Both the position numbers and the translations under genes were made by a program. Positions 6,003-7,490 of a stretch of DNA of 7,490 nt are shown piece after piece. Source of the stretch: Candidatus Margulisiibacteriota bacterium (lineage in GTDB: Bacteria; Margulisbacteria; WOR-1; JAKLHX01; JBAZKV01); the NCBI GenBank assembly GCA_041650635.1, contig JBAZKV010000037.1, positions 1 to 7,490 of the forward strand, written 5' to 3'. The notes beneath the pieces were generated by a model. It saw only the letters and a list, made by a program, of their open reading frames with translations. It had not been told where the DNA came from and searched no databases. Each line of letters starts with the position of its first letter. Position 1 is the first letter of the stretch.

Positions 6003-6480
6003 TTTTTACCACTTCCTTTCTTATTATTTCTCTTGCCCGGAAGAGATTTGATTTTACCGTTCCCAGGGCAAGCCCCATGATCTCGGAGATTTCTTCAAGC
6101 TTCTTCTCTTCAACATCCGAAAGCAGCAGTATCATCCTCTGTTTAGGGTTCAGCTTCTTTAACGGCAGGAGCTCTTCAAGGTCGGCAGCTTCCTGTTCCT
6201 TTTCTGCTTCAACATGCCTTTCCAGGTGCAGCAAATCGACAAGCGACTTATACCTGTTCTTTTTGTTGACAAAACTTATGGCAGTGTTGGATGCCACCCT
6301 GTATATCCAAGTCTCAAGGGAAGAATCCGCCCTGAAGCCCTTTAGCCCCTTGTGTATGTTAAGGAATACTTCCTGGAACAGGTCCTCCCGGTCCTGGACG
6401 GTAAAAACGAACCTGGAGATTAGGTTCCAGACATTCTTTCTGTTGTCCTCATATGCTTGGGAAAAATCAGGTTTGGCCAT
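5989..6480 (-). CDS. ECF-type RNA polymerase sigma factor (sigma-70 family)
   Basis: The 163-residue protein holds only regions 2 and 4, as in ECF (group 4) sigma factors. Region 2 (~6-76) includes DREDLFQEVFLNIHKGLKGF (30-49) for core binding and -10 melting, and SSLETWIYRVASNTAISFV (53-71) for -10 recognition. After an acidic linker (~88-104), region 4 (~105-157) has LNPKQRMILLL (110-120) and the helix-turn-helix LEEISEIMGLALGTVKSNLF (128-147) that reads the -35. The start ATG has an SD (GGAG, 6486-6489, 5 nt spacing). It overlaps the next gene by 14 nt. A sigma-E-like promoter element lies directly upstream and again before the Spy-like gene, so it probably controls itself and the efflux cluster. 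The exact ECF group cannot be assigned by eye. Confidence 0.93.
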   Translation of the reverse strand: MAKPDFSQAYEDNRKNVWNLISRFVFTVQDREDLFQEVFLNIHKGLKGFRADSSLETWIYRVASNTAISFVNKKNRYKSLVDLLHLERHVEAEKEQEAADLEELLPLKKLNPKQRMILLLSDVEEKKLEEISEIMGLALGTVKSNLFRAREIIRKEVVKNGGI

Positions 6481-6509
6481 GGCTGCTCCGATCTGGTCCT
6501 TACATACGG

Positions 6510-6538
6510 TTGGACAAGCCCGAGCCCAAAAAAGTTCC
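6510..6538 (-). promoter_or_regulatory. candidate autoregulatory ECF promoter of the sigma gene
   Basis: On the minus strand GGAACTT (6532-6538), a 16-nt spacer (6516-6531) and GTCCAA (6510-6515) closely match the sigma-E-type consensus (GGAACTT, ~16 nt, GTCTAA). The predicted start, about 6503-6505, gives a ~25-nt leader carrying the SD at 6486-6489. It lies in the 72-bp gap between the Ig-repeat gene and the sigma gene. Confidence 0.65.
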
Positions 6539-6549
6539 GCTTTGATCGG

Positions 6550-6563
6550 CCGTCAATTGACGG
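6550..6563. repeat. 14-bp perfect palindrome CCGTCAATTGACGG over the Ig-repeat gene stop
   Basis: The sequence equals its own reverse complement across 14 bp and includes the TGA stop of the Ig-repeat gene (6553-6555). Its centre is about 52 bp upstream of the predicted sigma-gene transcription start, a usual place for an activator site. As RNA it could fold only a 5-bp stem with a 4-nt loop, and the nearest T-run is about 20 nt away, so it is a poor terminator. Function unknown. Confidence 0.5.
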
Positions 6564-7490
6564 TAATAGTCTGGCTTTTGGAAACGGTATTGGTCCCGTT
6601 GGAAACCACGACCGTCAGGTTGTAGGACCCGGCTGCGGAAGGGGCGAGCCAGGTGGCGGTGTTGTTGGAGGTGGCTGTATAAGAGCCCCCGCTGCAGGTC
6701 CAGTAATAGGTCAGGTCAAGCCCGTCCGGGTCCGAGGCGGTCACGAGAATGCTTATCGTGCTGCTCACGCTTACGGTGGTTTGGGAATAAGTCACGACCT
6801 CTATCGTCGGTGTGCCGGGAACGACAGAAACGATGTTCAAGTTCCCTGTTGTGGATTGGGCTTTTGAGTTCGTAACAGTGACGCTTACTGCCGAGGTCGT
6901 AGCGCTGGAAGGAGCTCTCCATTCCACCGTCGGCCCGTTTGAACTGAGCAAAGTACCTCCGGAAGCCGTCCACGAATAGCCCAGTGAATAGCCGTTGGGG
7001 TCCGAGGCTTCGCATGTCAGCACGGAAGTTTTATTAATGGCAACTTTAGTCGGAGTGGACTTAAGGTTCGTGATCACAGGGTCCTCGGGGTCGTTCACTG
7101 TTATCTGTGTCGAGTTTGAGGTGGTTGTGGACCCGTCGCTGACCACGACAGTTATTGTATATGTCCCAGTTGTTGTCGGAGCGGTCCAGGTAACTATCTT
7201 GCCTCCGGAACTTGAAAGAGTTCCTCCTGTCGCGACCCAGGTATATGTAAGGTCTGATGAATAAGGCGATACCGCTTCGCAGGAGATCGTGGACGAGCCT
7301 CCAGTTATTACCGTTGCAGGGGATGCCGTAACGGAAGTGACAATGGGGGAGGTCCTGTCGGTTACATAGATGGTTACGGTGTTGGAAACCGACTGCGAGC
7401 CGTCGCTGACTATCACCACGATAGTGTAAGAGCCTTTTGTGGACGGGGCTGTCCAGTAAACCGTATTGCCGGAGGTGCTGGACAGGGTCC
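6553..7490 (-). CDS. tandem Ig/PKD-like domain protein, C-terminal part (N-terminus outside window)
   Basis: This open frame reads through the right edge without a start. The last ~312 residues are visible. They are Ser/Thr/Val-rich beta-sandwich repeats of about 89 residues, each with the pattern (P.I..v.a.P..v.. ...C/V.A.dp.g..l.Y.W.a.GG....... ..v.W.AP...G.y..tV.VsdG....s...tItV). This matches the bacterial Ig-like/PKD class found in secreted or cell-surface adhesins and enzymes. The protein ends right after the last strand (SKSQTITVN) with no visible sorting signal, transmembrane helix or catalytic domain in this part. An internal GTG at 7419 is not the true start, because the repeat pattern continues upstream of it. 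It lies 72 bp upstream of the sigma gene on the same strand. Whether it belongs to the regulon cannot be told here. Confidence 0.85.
   Translation of the reverse strand, partial: TLSSTSGNTVYWTAPSTKGSYTIVVIVSDGSQSVSNTVTIYVTDRTSPIVTSVTASPATVITGGSSTISCEAVSPYSSDLTYTWVATGGTLSSSGGKIVTWTAPTTTGTYTITVVVSDGSTTTSNSTQITVNDPEDPVITNLKSTPTKVAINKTSVLTCEASDPNGYSLGYSWTASGGTLLSSNGPTVEWRAPSSATTSAVSVTVTNSKAQSTTGNLNIVSVVPGTPTIEVVTYSQTTVSVSSTISILVTASDPDGLDLTYYWTCSGGSYTATSNNTATWLAPSAAGSYNLTVVVSNGTNTVSKSQTITVN
6556..7490 (-). repeat. array of 3 full and 1 partial ~267-bp Ig-like domain repeats
   Basis: Units lie at about 7357-7490 (partial), 7090-7356, 6820-7089 and 6556-6819, with lengths of 267, 270 and 264 bp for the full ones. 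They are similar at the protein level (W.A..GG and W.AP...G blocks align) but clearly diverged in DNA, so the array is old rather than freshly duplicated. The single cysteine per unit is at the same strand in two units (SCEA, TCEA) but moved to the position after the core Trp in the last one. Confidence 0.75.

Noticed and set aside
6525..6563. Palindrome plus T6 run as an intrinsic terminator of the Ig-repeat gene
   Set aside because: The T-run starts about 20 nt past the stem, and it falls within the candidate -35/spacer region of the sigma promoter. The stem is only 5 bp.
5993..6625. Long plus-strand open frame of 210 codons opposite the sigma gene
   Set aside because: It is antisense to a clear ECF sigma gene, has Ser/Phe-rich composition typical of a shadow frame and resembles no family.

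Overview
The window looks like chromosomal DNA from a diderm (Gram-negative-type) bacterium of moderate GC content. Three things indicate an outer membrane: a TolC-type outer-membrane channel, a MacA/MacB-like efflux pair, and a Spy/CpxP-like periplasmic protein. The lineage cannot be fixed from the sequence. Start sites mostly carry good Shine-Dalgarno sequences, and the tRNA lacks an encoded CCA. No phage, IS or CRISPR signature is visible.

Left part, plus strand (1-1039). A tRNA-Ser with anticodon CGA is followed by a short repeat and inverted-repeat spacer (121-191). Then come an FMN nitroreductase (219-785) and a 70-residue, two-helix membrane protein (827-1039). That small protein has two histidines 14 residues apart on one helix, the spacing used by diheme b-type cytochromes. 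It ends 2 bp from the stop codon of a convergent gene.

Centre, minus strand (read right to left, 6480 to 1042). Six tightly packed genes follow in transcription order: an ECF sigma factor, a 95-aa single-TM protein (candidate anti-sigma), a secreted Spy/CpxP-like protein with two LTxxQ-like motifs, a TolC-family channel, a MacA-like adaptor lipoprotein with a very short hairpin, and a MacB-like ATPase-permease. Gaps range from a 14-nt overlap to 51 bp.

Two near-identical promoter-like elements sit exactly where an autoregulated ECF operon would need them. GGAACTT-N16-GTCCAA lies upstream of the sigma gene, and GGAACCA-N16-GTCAAA lies upstream of the Spy-like gene. The simplest reading is a self-contained envelope-stress or efflux switch: a periplasmic Spy-like sensor or chaperone and a small membrane anti-sigma hold an ECF sigma, which when released drives itself and a MacAB-TolC-type pump. 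The layout (sigma, ~95-aa membrane anti-sigma, periplasmic Spy-fold protein, then outer-membrane channel, adaptor and pump) parallels the CnrYXH-CnrCBA metal-resistance locus. Here, however, the pump is an ABC transporter instead of an RND pump, and the Spy-like protein has no histidines. This is the most interesting system in the window.

Right end, minus strand (6553-7490). This is the C-terminal part of a large protein made of tandem ~89-residue Ig/PKD-like domains. Its N-terminus lies outside the window. A perfect 14-bp palindrome overlaps its stop codon, just upstream of the sigma promoter.
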